Below, one piece after another: positions 27,827 through 35,608 of a stretch of 64,000 nt of DNA. The stretch is from Nitrospirales bacterium (lineage in GTDB: Bacteria > Nitrospirota > Nitrospiria > Nitrospirales > UBA8639): the NCBI GenBank assembly GCA_012270585.1, contig JAAXIB010000014.1:62001-126000 (forward strand), written 5' to 3'. Under the pieces are notes generated by a model. The model ran no database searches. It saw only the letters and a list, made by a program, of their open reading frames with translations, and was not told the DNA's origin. The position numbers and the translations under genes are program-made. Numbering within the stretch: the first letter of the stretch is position 1; the number at the start of each line of letters is the position of its first letter.

Positions 27827-28062
27827 CTAGCCGTAGCCGAAACCGGTTTGCTAGGATGCGTCTCCCATGGAAATCGGCATTGTCGGGCTTCCCAACGTCG
27901 GCAAATCGACGATCTTTAACGCGCTGACGGCAGGAGACGCGGCCGCGTCGAACTATCCCTTTACCACGATCGAACCGAACCTCGGCGTGGTTCCCGTTCC
28001 CGACTCACGGCTGGCCCGTCTCACGGACCTGTTCAAACCGCAAAAAACGATTCCCGCCTTCT
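27827..28062 (+). repeat. Left copy of 236-bp direct repeat (5' end of ychF)
   Basis: Identical to 34454-34689 except for one base (A at 28007, G at 34634). It covers 40 bp of leader and the first 65 codons of ychF. The match stops abruptly on both sides: the base before it is A here and C in the other copy, and the base after it is A here and G there. The spacing between copies is 6627 bp. The two copies flank the AT-rich defence island. Confidence 0.97.
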
Positions 28063-28064
28063 AA
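27867..28064 (+). pseudogene. ychF: Truncated ychF, first 65 codons
   Basis: Encodes the YchF N-terminus, including the G1 loop GLPNVGKST, and breaks off after PQKTIPAF. The T that ends the repeat plus the first two bases of the island create a TAA stop at the junction. The fragment lacks the G3 and G4 motifs, the coiled-coil and the TGS domain, so it cannot be a working ATPase. It keeps its own leader and presumably the original promoter, so a 65-residue peptide may still be made. The complete gene is 6.6 kb to the right. Confidence 0.93.
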
Positions 28065-28093
28065 ACTTTCCTTTTCAACAATGGTTAGGTAGC

Positions 28094-28240
28094 ATGGAAA
28101 AGAATTTAAGAAGAAACGAAGAAATTAGTATCGATGCACTATTCAGCTCTAATGCTCAGCGAATGAGACGAGAGATATGTCTTCCAAAGAAAAAGCTAAT
28201 CCCGCAACATTGTCACGGTTTAGCAAACTGCGACACTTGA
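28094..28240 (+). CDS. Possible 48-residue ORF overlapping the NACHT gene start
   Basis: An ATG with AGGT five bases upstream opens a 48-codon frame ending inside the NACHT gene (62-bp overlap, different frame). The first 34 residues (MEKNLRRNEEISIDAL ... AQRMRREICLPKKK) look protein-like and basic. The rest runs in the NACHT gene's alternate frame. It could be a leader peptide coupling translation of the NACHT gene, the remnant of a small gene, or chance. Confidence 0.25.
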   Translation: MEKNLRRNEEISIDALFSSNAQRMRREICLPKKKLIPQHCHGLANCDT

Positions 28241-30609
28241 TGACATTTTCCGAAGATAAGTTCAGAGATTTGGTTGTAAGGCCTCTGTTCTTGCTTCAGG
28301 GCTTTAAAGATGGACGGGATTTGTGTGGACCTCACGAGCAAGGGAAAGATGCTGTTTTTGTTAAGGCAGACCCCCTGGGCAATGAAGACATTTATGTATT
28401 ACAAACAAAAAAGGGGCCTCTAAACCTTACAAAGAAAGCAAATTCTAACGTAATCGAGGCTGTGACCCAATTGAAGACTGCATTAAACACGAAAGTATTT
28501 CTAACTAAAACCAAAGAGAAGAAATTCCCGATTAAAGCCATCTTGTGTGCTAGTGGAAAAATCAATGATCATGCGCGTCAACATATTGTAGGAGAAGTCG
28601 ACGATCCAAGGATTGAATTCTTAGATGGAGATGATCTGATACCACTTATTGACAAACATCTACAGGAATTTTGGTTAGGGTTGGACGCAGAAGCGCTGCC
28701 ATACCTCAAGCACATCTCTCACAGTATTGAGTCTCTAGATGAGCATCTTACAATTTCTGACCTATTACCGGAAGACCTGACAAGAGGTGCAGCCACGGAC
28801 AAGTTATTTGTTCCTCTTTATTTATATCGAATCGCTACTGAAATTAAGAAGCATAGAGGCAAGGTGAGTCGAACCCCGGAATTCGAAACGATTCCTGTAT
28901 CCGGATTATTAAAAAAACGTGGTGGGAAATTTCTAATACTTGGAGACGCAGGATCGGGAAAGTCCACGTGCGTTAGACGTCTGGCTTACATTCTCGCTCA
29001 AGAGGGACTAAAGAGTTCAGCAGATTATAAATTGCCGATAATGCTTAGAGCATCTCAAGTAGCTGAAGAGATTTCTCAAAAGAAAAAAGAGGGAATAGCT
29101 GGAATTTGCTTGGAGGAGACCAAAAGGTTACTCAACTCATCTACTCCATGTTTTTCCATCAAGGATCTTCATGATGGCAAATTAATGATTTTCGTTGATG
29201 GCCTTGATGAAATTAGCAGTGACGTGTCAAGAAAAAATGTTCTTGATTCTATAGAACACTTTTCGAACCTTTATCCAAATTGCAAAGTACTGATTACCTC
29301 TCGTGACCATCCATCCCTTTTGATCACCATTGGAGAATCCGACTCTTTAAGAGAATATGCCACTTATTTCATTAGTCCGATTGACCTTAAACAGGCTTCT
29401 CAATTAGTTGATAAACTCAGAAAACAGAGAAACTTATCTTCTGAGAATTCAAAAGAAATAATTCGCCGGCTTCAACAAATTCATGGCATGGATTTGAACC
29501 CTCTGCTAGTTACTGTATTTGTTGCCACAAGCGATTATTCAAAGCAAGACATCCCTGCAAACATAACAGAGCTTTTTAAGAAATATGCAGAAATGATGCT
29601 GGGTCGTTGGGACGCAAGTAAAGGTTTAGCTCAACAGTACCATGCCCCGCTCAAGGATTTTATAATTACGAAAATTGCTTATGAAATGCACCGCCGCGAA
29701 GTTACCAATATTGAGCTAGAAGAATTCAAAAAAATAGCTGAAAAGGAATTAGAAAAGCGTGGGCATAGGGGCGATTTCAAACAGGTCACGGAAGAAATAT
29801 TCAGATCTGGTCTATTTCGAGTTTTTGAAAGGAGAATTGAATTTAGACATCTCTTGTTACAAGAATTTTTTGCAGGGAGAGGGATTCCAGCCAAAGAATC
29901 CCTAGAAACATTAGTTTCAAAACATTGGTGGCAAAGGGCCATCGTTTTCTACTTTGGGAATAACCCAAGTGAAATTGGTGGAATTGAGCATATTGTCAAG
30001 ACTACAGACTCAAGGCCATTACCTGAACTTTACACGGCGTCCTTAACTGTAGGATTGGCCTTGCAGGCTTGTTACTTAACTGAAGTTACAGAACGAACCG
30101 CTATATTTAAGTGGGTAATTGAAAACATTTCCAACGCAAAGGAGCCACTACAAGAATATTTAATCCATAAAGGAAGAAAATCACTCTCTGCTTTTCTAGA
30201 TTACTACCTCTTTGGTCGAGACTCTGTTGCTTTGAATTTGCTCAATGATAATTTCAATGAAATTGAAAAGGCTTTGTTAACGCCGACGATGAGTATCGAC
30301 GATAGAGATACAAGAAAATTCTGGCTAATTATTGGTCTAATTGAAAATGGGGATATGGTCAGGGCAGAGGAATTGGTCCAAGAGTTTCGCCCTAATGATC
30401 CTAAATTATTACTAGGTGTCTATCTGGGATGCTCTCTTGTAGAAAATTTACGGATAACTAGCAGATTGAATAAGCAAAAAAGTGAACGTATATGTAAGAG
30501 TCTTAAGGATGAAATTAGAGGCTTGCGTTTGCAACTTATGGACGAATTTAAGTCCGAACTCTTGGAAGTTCAGGAGGGTCAGATTCAAGCAATTCCAAAA
30601 GAAAATTAG
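28177..30609 (+). CDS. Nuclease-NACHT STAND NTPase, putative anti-phage defence protein
   Basis: 810 residues in three parts. Residues about 20-140 look like an Mrr-like PD-(D/E)XK nuclease: an acidic helix near 26, Asp58 in GKDAVF, and Q76-T-K78 in YVLQTKKG. Residues about 235-520 are a NACHT module, with Walker A GDAGSGKS at 255-262 and Walker B FVDGLDEIS (Asp341, Asp344, Glu345). The remainder is helical, with EFRHLLLQEFFAG in the NACHT-associated region and no obvious WD40 or TPR repeats. Bacterial NACHT and Avs proteins sense phage components and then switch on an N-terminal effector. Here the effector would cut DNA. Sensor specificity is unknown. Confidence 0.85.
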   Translation: MSSKEKANPATLSRFSKLRHLMTFSEDKFRDLVVRPLFLLQGFKDGRDLCGPHEQGKDAVFVKADPLGNEDIYVLQTKKGPLNLTKKANSNVIEAVTQLKTALNTKVFLTKTKEKKFPIKAILCASGKINDHARQHIVGEVDDPRIEFLDGDDLIPLIDKHLQEFWLGLDAEALPYLKHISHSIESLDEHLTISDLLPEDLTRGAATDKLFVPLYLYRIATEIKKHRGKVSRTPEFETIPVSGLLKKRGGKFLILGDAGSGKSTCVRRLAYILAQEGLKSSADYKLPIMLRASQVAEEISQKKKEGIAGICLEETKRLLNSSTPCFSIKDLHDGKLMIFVDGLDEISSDVSRKNVLDSIEHFSNLYPNCKVLITSRDHPSLLITIGESDSLREYATYFISPIDLKQASQLVDKLRKQRNLSSENSKEIIRRLQQIHGMDLNPLLVTVFVATSDYSKQDIPANITELFKKYAEMMLGRWDASKGLAQQYHAPLKDFIITKIAYEMHRREVTNIELEEFKKIAEKELEKRGHRGDFKQVTEEIFRSGLFRVFERRIEFRHLLLQEFFAGRGIPAKESLETLVSKHWWQRAIVFYFGNNPSEIGGIEHIVKTTDSRPLPELYTASLTVGLALQACYLTEVTERTAIFKWVIENISNAKEPLQEYLIHKGRKSLSAFLDYYLFGRDSVALNLLNDNFNEIEKALLTPTMSIDDRDTRKFWLIIGLIENGDMVRAEELVQEFRPNDPKLLLGVYLGCSLVENLRITSRLNKQKSERICKSLKDEIRGLRLQLMDEFKSELLEVQEGQIQAIPKEN

Positions 30610-30823
30610 CTCTCCCCTTGTCGATACTAAATTTCGCTTTCATTTACTCGTGAGTTGGAAAAACGATCCGTTGCTTGGACCGGAGTTGTAGGCGAAGCAG
30701 ACATAGCATGCCTCTCCAGAAAAATGCATGCTCGCGTTATGGTTTCAAAGTGAAATATCGTCAAATAAACCTTGACATTTGTGGTAACTCGAACGGCAGA
30801 CCTTGCCAGCCCGTATGGGACGC

Positions 30824-31762
30824 ATGATGATGTCCGATAATCCTGACAAACTGCTTGCTGACCAGTTTCGAGAATTAATGCGGCGCTACACCGGTGCCAC
30901 ACCAGATGCATTCATCGATGTTCTTTGCCCCATGTTGATTCCAATTCATAGCATAGACAAGGAGATCAAAAAGATTAGCGGCCAAAACCACTATCGGGCA
31001 TCATTTTCTGCTCAAATTACGGAGGAGAACAAGGGCATACTTTGCAGGGGACGTACAGGCAAGTTTGTACCTAGTCTATTTGCCAGTGGAGGAACTTGGA
31101 GAGAAATCGCAAAAGGCCGAATAATCGAAGTCGATGCTCTGACAAGTTTCGCATTTGGAGAAATATACACCGGAGGGCGGAAGAAGGACCTAGAAAAGGC
31201 ACTTTCAGAACTTTCCTTGGAAGATCTCCTTGAAGTTGATCAATATGGTGCCGCGGCAAAGGTGCTTAGTGGCTTGGCTGAGCATTCACTGGTAAAAAGT
31301 TTAACTGACAGGGGTTATATGGTTCGAAGGATGCCCGAAGATATGGCGAGACATCTTGGAAGTTATCCGAATTATGATTTCGAGGTATCGAAAGGTGATC
31401 AAAGCCGGAGAATAGAGGTGAAATCTCTGTGGGGTACAAACACACGATTTGCCCGGTTAATCCATAGCACGACTTCAAGGCCAAAAGGAGACCCCAGTCG
31501 TTGGACAGAAGAACAGCATCGTTGTTACTATCCGACGAGCAGTTGTAAATTTGCCACGCAAGATATTTTTGCTGTAAGTCTTTTCCTTCGAACCGGTAAT
31601 ATCCGAGATTTTGCATTCGCGCGTTCCGTCCCAAGAGACATTCAGCCACACGGGTTACCAAGGGCTTCAAATTATCCTGAGCACGTCAATCAAAATCCAC
31701 CATGTGCTGTTGGTGATGGATCATGGTTCGATACAATTGATGAGGTATGGGATCTTGCTTAG
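30824..31762 (+). CDS. PD-(D/E)XK restriction endonuclease-like protein
   Basis: About 312 residues; the frame is open from a TTG at 30803, and the ATG run at 30824-30830 with GGGA before it is a better start. Numbered from the TTG, the catalytic set is Glu160 (LAEHSLV helix), Asp192 (NYDFEV) and E205-V-K207 (RIEVKSLWG), a standard PD-(D/E)XK core in the second half. The N-terminal 140 residues are not recognised and may bind DNA or the partner. Its 3' end overlaps the opposing methylase gene by 77 bp. Together they resemble a restriction-modification pair of unusual design. Confidence 0.75.
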   Translation: MMMSDNPDKLLADQFRELMRRYTGATPDAFIDVLCPMLIPIHSIDKEIKKISGQNHYRASFSAQITEENKGILCRGRTGKFVPSLFASGGTWREIAKGRIIEVDALTSFAFGEIYTGGRKKDLEKALSELSLEDLLEVDQYGAAAKVLSGLAEHSLVKSLTDRGYMVRRMPEDMARHLGSYPNYDFEVSKGDQSRRIEVKSLWGTNTRFARLIHSTTSRPKGDPSRWTEEQHRCYYPTSSCKFATQDIFAVSLFLRTGNIRDFAFARSVPRDIQPHGLPRASNYPEHVNQNPPCAVGDGSWFDTIDEVWDLA

Positions 31763-34013
31763 ACGATTTCGCTGTGTGCCAGGACGAGATTAATTGATCA
31801 ACGGACTTTGAGAACATACGTTCTTCCTGGATCAACTTTGATCTCAAATCTCGTATTCTATTTGCCTCTTCTTGAAGCGCATGTATATCTTTTCGCGATA
31901 GAGGGAGAAGAATGTCTAGTAGACATTCTTCGTTAACTGCCGGATAAGCAATTCCTATATTGTTACGAAGAATTTGTTCATTTGCGAAGTCCGATTGAAG
32001 CAACCGTGCGAGCAGGGTTGATTCAATCCTTTTACACTGCAAGACGGCAAAGCCCGTTGAACAAACGGCTTTATCAAGTTCTCGCGGAACGACTCCAATA
32101 GTCCTGCGTTCCGGACGGACAGTGGACACTATTACGTCACCTGTTCTCACCAGCTTCCGCGCACGACTTGGCGCTTGCTCGCATTGAATGGCTTTAGCCG
32201 TAACGCCAAGGGTTCCTGAATCAACATCGGATATTTCAATATAAAAGAAGACAGATGACGCGTTGAACCGCCGGGGGTCTATGCGGGTGGTCGAAAGAGT
32301 TGCAACCTCTCGAACAAATATATCTGTCTCCTTTGGGTTCTCTATCAGGTCTGCAATTTCGTTTGATAAACCGACATGATAAGTAGCATCCCACCTAGGA
32401 ACAGTTGGTGAAATGTTCACTAATCGGCCTATCCATGTTTCACGATCTCGACTGGCCTCTGGCAGAATCTCTACCAGATCGTTTCGGCCCTTCGACACCT
32501 TTTTCCGCAGTGAAGCGCGCGTCGTTATTTCATATCCAACATCGTGGCAAATAGAAAAATAAACTTTGTCCCTGCGCACCATCTTGGTCTTTTTTGTAAG
32601 GTGCAAGACAGATGTTTTCGTCGTCGTTCCCGCTGCTCCAAAGGTCACAGGTGGAAGGGAGATGACTGAGCGAAGTTCTACTCGCGGTGAGAGTCCTGCC
32701 CTCAAATCTTGATAGATGCCGCGGTTCGTTAGAATACTGTCAGGGACGATGGCTATCAGCGTCCCCTCTGGAGTCAACCAGTCGATATATCGCTCCAAAA
32801 AGATTATTTCGGAATCAAGTGTTTTGGGTGTACGACGCAGCCATTCAGACGCTACTTTGTACTCCATAAGGGAAGCCCGCGGAAACTCAGCCCCAAACGG
32901 CGGATTCGTGAGTATCAGTTTTACCTTTCCTTCCAAGCCTGTCGTTATTTCGGCATCAAGCCCTTTCCTAGCTAAAGAATTCGCAAAATGAAGGTTCGCC
33001 GCCGGCGAACCAAAAAGCGCAAGATTAGTCAGGGAAAGACGGATCATCCGTTCACTCTTATCGATTCCTACCAGGACGGAACGGACCATCTTATTAACCC
33101 AATCATCGACACCATCCCTTCCATGCCGTTTAAGCACTTCTATGTGTAATGACTTTAGAACCTCCGTTAAAAAAGAACCAACCCCGCATGATGGGTCAAG
33201 GATTATTCCAAAATTAGAACAATTTGTGGGGTGACAAAGAGTCTCGAAATCTTGCCGTGAGAGCGAGTTGATGCCAAGCCGACTCATAAACCTGACAATT
33301 TCTGTTGGAGTCAGGTATTGCCCCAATTCCTTTTCATCAACAAAGGAATCTGTAAGGAACTGCCCAAAAACGTCATTCAAGATGTCAGCACCATCAGGTC
33401 CAGAGAAACACGCTGGGAATTGGGAATTGGAGATGCCGTCAAAACAAGAAATGATTTCATCCGCGAAAAAGTTTTCTGAATCTTTCAATCGGAGATGAAA
33501 ATCACTTGGTTTCAGTTCATGTGCAAGTGAAATGGGCAGGTGACGGCTATAGATTTTTGATATAAAATCTTTTAGTGCTTTTGCTGGCGATTTCGTATCC
33601 TTGCCTAAAGCAGTTGAAATACCGGGACCGCCGTTTTGTAACGAAATAATATGTGCAAATAACAGCTTAGATATTTCATCTAGTGCTTCATGACGTGAGG
33701 ACAGGCATCCACTTCGATGAAGCGTTTCACGGACTTCTCCTAGAGTAGTAGCAACAACGGAACGAAGATATTCATCGCGTTCGGGTTCGTGCCGGCCATA
33801 AAGAGGTAATGACTCGCAGACCGAAGAAGTAGACATATTTCCTGCTAGTTTTCGTATTTGTCCTTCAATCGAAGGTCGAGGGTGGGTTGTTCCAGAGAGC
33901 CAACGACCTACAGTGGAAGCAGAAACTCCAAGCTTTGCTGCAACGCCTGTTTGTCCAATGGGGTCAGCGGATACAAGTTCTCGTATAAGGATAGGAATAT
34001 CCGGTGTTTGCAT
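31686..34013 (-). CDS. HTH / N6-adenine methylase / type I-like specificity fusion protein
   Basis: 775 residues. Residues 10-60 form a Cro-type helix-turn-helix (GVAAKLGVSASTVGRWLSG). The HsdM-like methylase follows: GQYLTPTEIVRF at 231-242 (motif X), DPSCGVGSF at 273-281 (motif I) and NPPF at 370-373 (motif IV). From about 560 a type I S-like target-recognition half follows, ending in the coiled-coil IRDLRSKLIQEERMFSKSVDQLI. So one chain holds a possible autoregulator, the methylase and the specificity unit. No HsdR helicase gene is nearby. The only nuclease partner is the convergent PD-(D/E)XK gene. Confidence 0.85.
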   Translation of the reverse strand: MQTPDIPILIRELVSADPIGQTGVAAKLGVSASTVGRWLSGTTHPRPSIEGQIRKLAGNMSTSSVCESLPLYGRHEPERDEYLRSVVATTLGEVRETLHRSGCLSSRHEALDEISKLLFAHIISLQNGGPGISTALGKDTKSPAKALKDFISKIYSRHLPISLAHELKPSDFHLRLKDSENFFADEIISCFDGISNSQFPACFSGPDGADILNDVFGQFLTDSFVDEKELGQYLTPTEIVRFMSRLGINSLSRQDFETLCHPTNCSNFGIILDPSCGVGSFLTEVLKSLHIEVLKRHGRDGVDDWVNKMVRSVLVGIDKSERMIRLSLTNLALFGSPAANLHFANSLARKGLDAEITTGLEGKVKLILTNPPFGAEFPRASLMEYKVASEWLRRTPKTLDSEIIFLERYIDWLTPEGTLIAIVPDSILTNRGIYQDLRAGLSPRVELRSVISLPPVTFGAAGTTTKTSVLHLTKKTKMVRRDKVYFSICHDVGYEITTRASLRKKVSKGRNDLVEILPEASRDRETWIGRLVNISPTVPRWDATYHVGLSNEIADLIENPKETDIFVREVATLSTTRIDPRRFNASSVFFYIEISDVDSGTLGVTAKAIQCEQAPSRARKLVRTGDVIVSTVRPERRTIGVVPRELDKAVCSTGFAVLQCKRIESTLLARLLQSDFANEQILRNNIGIAYPAVNEECLLDILLPLSRKDIHALQEEANRIRDLRSKLIQEERMFSKSVDQLISSWHTAKSSKQDPIPHQLYRTMIHHQQHMVDFD

Positions 34014-34048
34014 AAAAATATATTACACGCCGTGAATAGAAAATGCAA

Positions 34049-34243
34049 TCATTTCAAATTCATGCCGTGGAACAATGTACGGTCAAAAGAGACCAAATCG
34101 ATAAAAGATAGCTCCTTCCGGCCCTTCATCACGATTCTACCGCCATGACCCATTCGATCGTTCACAATGAGCACTCCATCAGTCGGAGACAGCCCTTCTA
34201 TTTTCGCACTTTTTGGAAACTCTTCAGCCTTCTTGATGAGGCT
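34049..34243 (-). pseudogene. Remnant C-terminal coding fragment upstream of the methylase
   Basis: A 64-codon open frame with no good start. The translation is protein-like: GLSPTDGVLIVNDRMGHGG, then a basic turn and FIDLVSFDRTLFHGMNLK. It is cut off upstream by a stop at 34244-34246. It would end 35 bp before the methylase start on the same strand, as expected for the previous gene of an operon. I do not recognise the family. It may be the tail of a gene lost when the island edge formed. Confidence 0.35.
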
Positions 34244-34453
34244 TCAGATTCAATACGATTTGGAAATGGAACAGAATTCACCTAACCGGCAAGCTCGACC
34301 AAGTACAGGTGAGCAGCGCAGAAACCTAATGCCTTCATTCACTAGAAGCGTACATGGCAAAACGGTTAGAAACCCTTATGAACACCACATATAGTCACAA
34401 TTAGTCATATATTGCAACAATATGTAGTATGGAAATTTTGTACGGCGCAGGCC

Positions 34454-34689
34454 CTAGCCGTAGCCGAAACCGGTTTGCTAGGATGCGTCTCCCATGGAAA
34501 TCGGCATTGTCGGGCTTCCCAACGTCGGCAAATCGACGATCTTTAACGCGCTGACGGCAGGAGACGCGGCCGCGTCGAACTATCCCTTTACCACGATCGA
34601 ACCGAACCTCGGCGTGGTTCCCGTTCCCGACTCGCGGCTGGCCCGTCTCACGGACCTGTTCAAACCGCAAAAAACGATTCCCGCCTTCT
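34454..34689 (+). repeat. Right copy of 236-bp direct repeat (5' end of intact ychF)
   Basis: Same sequence as 27827-28062 with one substitution (G at 34634). Here it continues without a break into the rest of ychF. The upstream neighbour is island DNA, so the intact gene has lost its original upstream region beyond 40 bp. Confidence 0.97.
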
Positions 34690-35564
34690 GCCGTTTTGTT
34701 GACATCGCCGGCCTGGTCAAAGGTGCCGCACAAGGCGAAGGGCTCGGTAACACATTCCTGGCCAACATCCGGAAAGTGGACGCGATTCTGCACATGGTCC
34801 GTCTCTTTCAGGATGACAACGTCGGGCACACGTTAGGCAACATCGACCCGAAGAGGGACGTCGAGGTGATCGAGACCGAATTAATGCTGGCCGATCTCGA
34901 AAGCCTCACGAAACAATTCGACAAAGTCTCGGGCAAGGCAAGATCCGGGGACGCGGGATCAAAAGCTGCACTGGAATTACTCAAGATCCTGAAAAAAGGT
35001 CTCGAAGAAGGCAAACCTGCACGGAGACTTGGTCTTGAAACCGACAGCCTCAAACCTTTCTTCCTGTTGACCGCAAAACCCGTCCTGTACGTCGGCAATA
35101 CCGACGAGAACCCGGACCCGGCCGTTGTGGATGATTTTCAAACGTTGGTCCAAAAACGTGAGGCGGAATCGGTCGTGCTCTGCGGCAAACTGGAAAGTGA
35201 ACTGGCCGAGTTGTCAGGCGAGGACCGCTACCTGTTCATGGCTGACCTGGGCATGAAACACAGCGGCCTGGAACGGGTCATCGTGGCTGCGTACAAAACG
35301 CTGGGGCTCTGCTCGTATTTCACCGGAGGCCCTAAAGAAGTCCGGGCGTGGACGATTCCCGTGGGGACGAAAGCACCTCAAGCCGCCGGCGTGATCCACT
35401 CCGACTTCGAGAAAGGATTTATCAAAGCCGACGTCTACGGCTTTACGGACCTGGATCAATACGAGTCAGAGCAAACGCTCCGAGAGAAAGGCCTGATCCG
35501 CTCGGAGGGCAGAGACTACGTGGTGCAAGACGGCGACGTGTGTCATTTCAAGTTTAATGTTTAA
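34494..35564 (+). CDS. ychF: Redox-regulated ATPase YchF (complete copy)
   Basis: 356 residues, the usual length of this Obg-family protein. G1 is GLPNVGKST near the N-terminus; [17 protein letters not shown] is G3 with switch II. The [10 protein letters not shown] segment near residue 200 replaces the G4 NKxD motif, which is why YchF prefers ATP. The coiled-coil arm follows, and the TGS domain is C-terminal ([37 protein letters not shown]). It binds ribosomes and is linked to stress responses. The first 65 codons lie in the repeat that flanks the island; transcription must now start in island DNA or read through. Confidence 0.95.
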   Translation: MEIGIVGLPNVGKSTIFNALTAGDAAASNYPFTTIEPNLGVVPVPDSRLARLTDLFKPQKTIPAFCRFVDIAGLVKGAAQGEGLGNTFLANIRKVDAILHMVRLFQDDNVGHTLGNIDPKRDVEVIETELMLADLESLTKQFDKVSGKARSGDAGSKAALELLKILKKGLEEGKPARRLGLETDSLKPFFLLTAKPVLYVGNTDENPDPAVVDDFQTLVQKREAESVVLCGKLESELAELSGEDRYLFMADLGMKHSGLERVIVAAYKTLGLCSYFTGGPKEVRAWTIPVGTKAPQAAGVIHSDFEKGFIKADVYGFTDLDQYESEQTLREKGLIRSEGRDYVVQDGDVCHFKFNV

Positions 35565-35608
35565 GGACTCTTGGGGGGTACGTCTTTCGAATCGATCGTT
35601 TCTCCTGC

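Larger units (their letters stand above)
28063..34453 (+). mobile_element. AT-rich defence island inserted at the 5' end of ychF
   Basis: 6391 bp between two copies of the 236-bp ychF repeat. The base composition is visibly richer in A and T than both flanks, and codon use changes in the same place. Cargo: nuclease-NACHT NTPase, PD-(D/E)XK endonuclease, HTH-methylase-specificity fusion, and a degraded frame at the right end. I found no integrase, transposase, relaxase or tRNA. Direct repeats that restore the target gene are known for site-specific genomic islands, but loss or external supply of the recombinase must be assumed here. Confidence 0.8.

Noticed and set aside
30803-30823. TTG start for the endonuclease gene
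   Set aside because: No ribosome site is seen before it; the ATG run 21 bp later has GGGA at proper spacing. Residue numbers from the TTG are kept only for reference.
34167-34394. 75-codon plus-strand frame near the island's right end
   Set aside because: Its translation looks random and it lies opposite the more protein-like minus-strand remnant.
27827-34689. Transposon target-site duplication
   Set aside because: A 236-bp repeat is far longer than transposase target duplications (usually under 15 bp), and no terminal inverted repeats or transposase are present.
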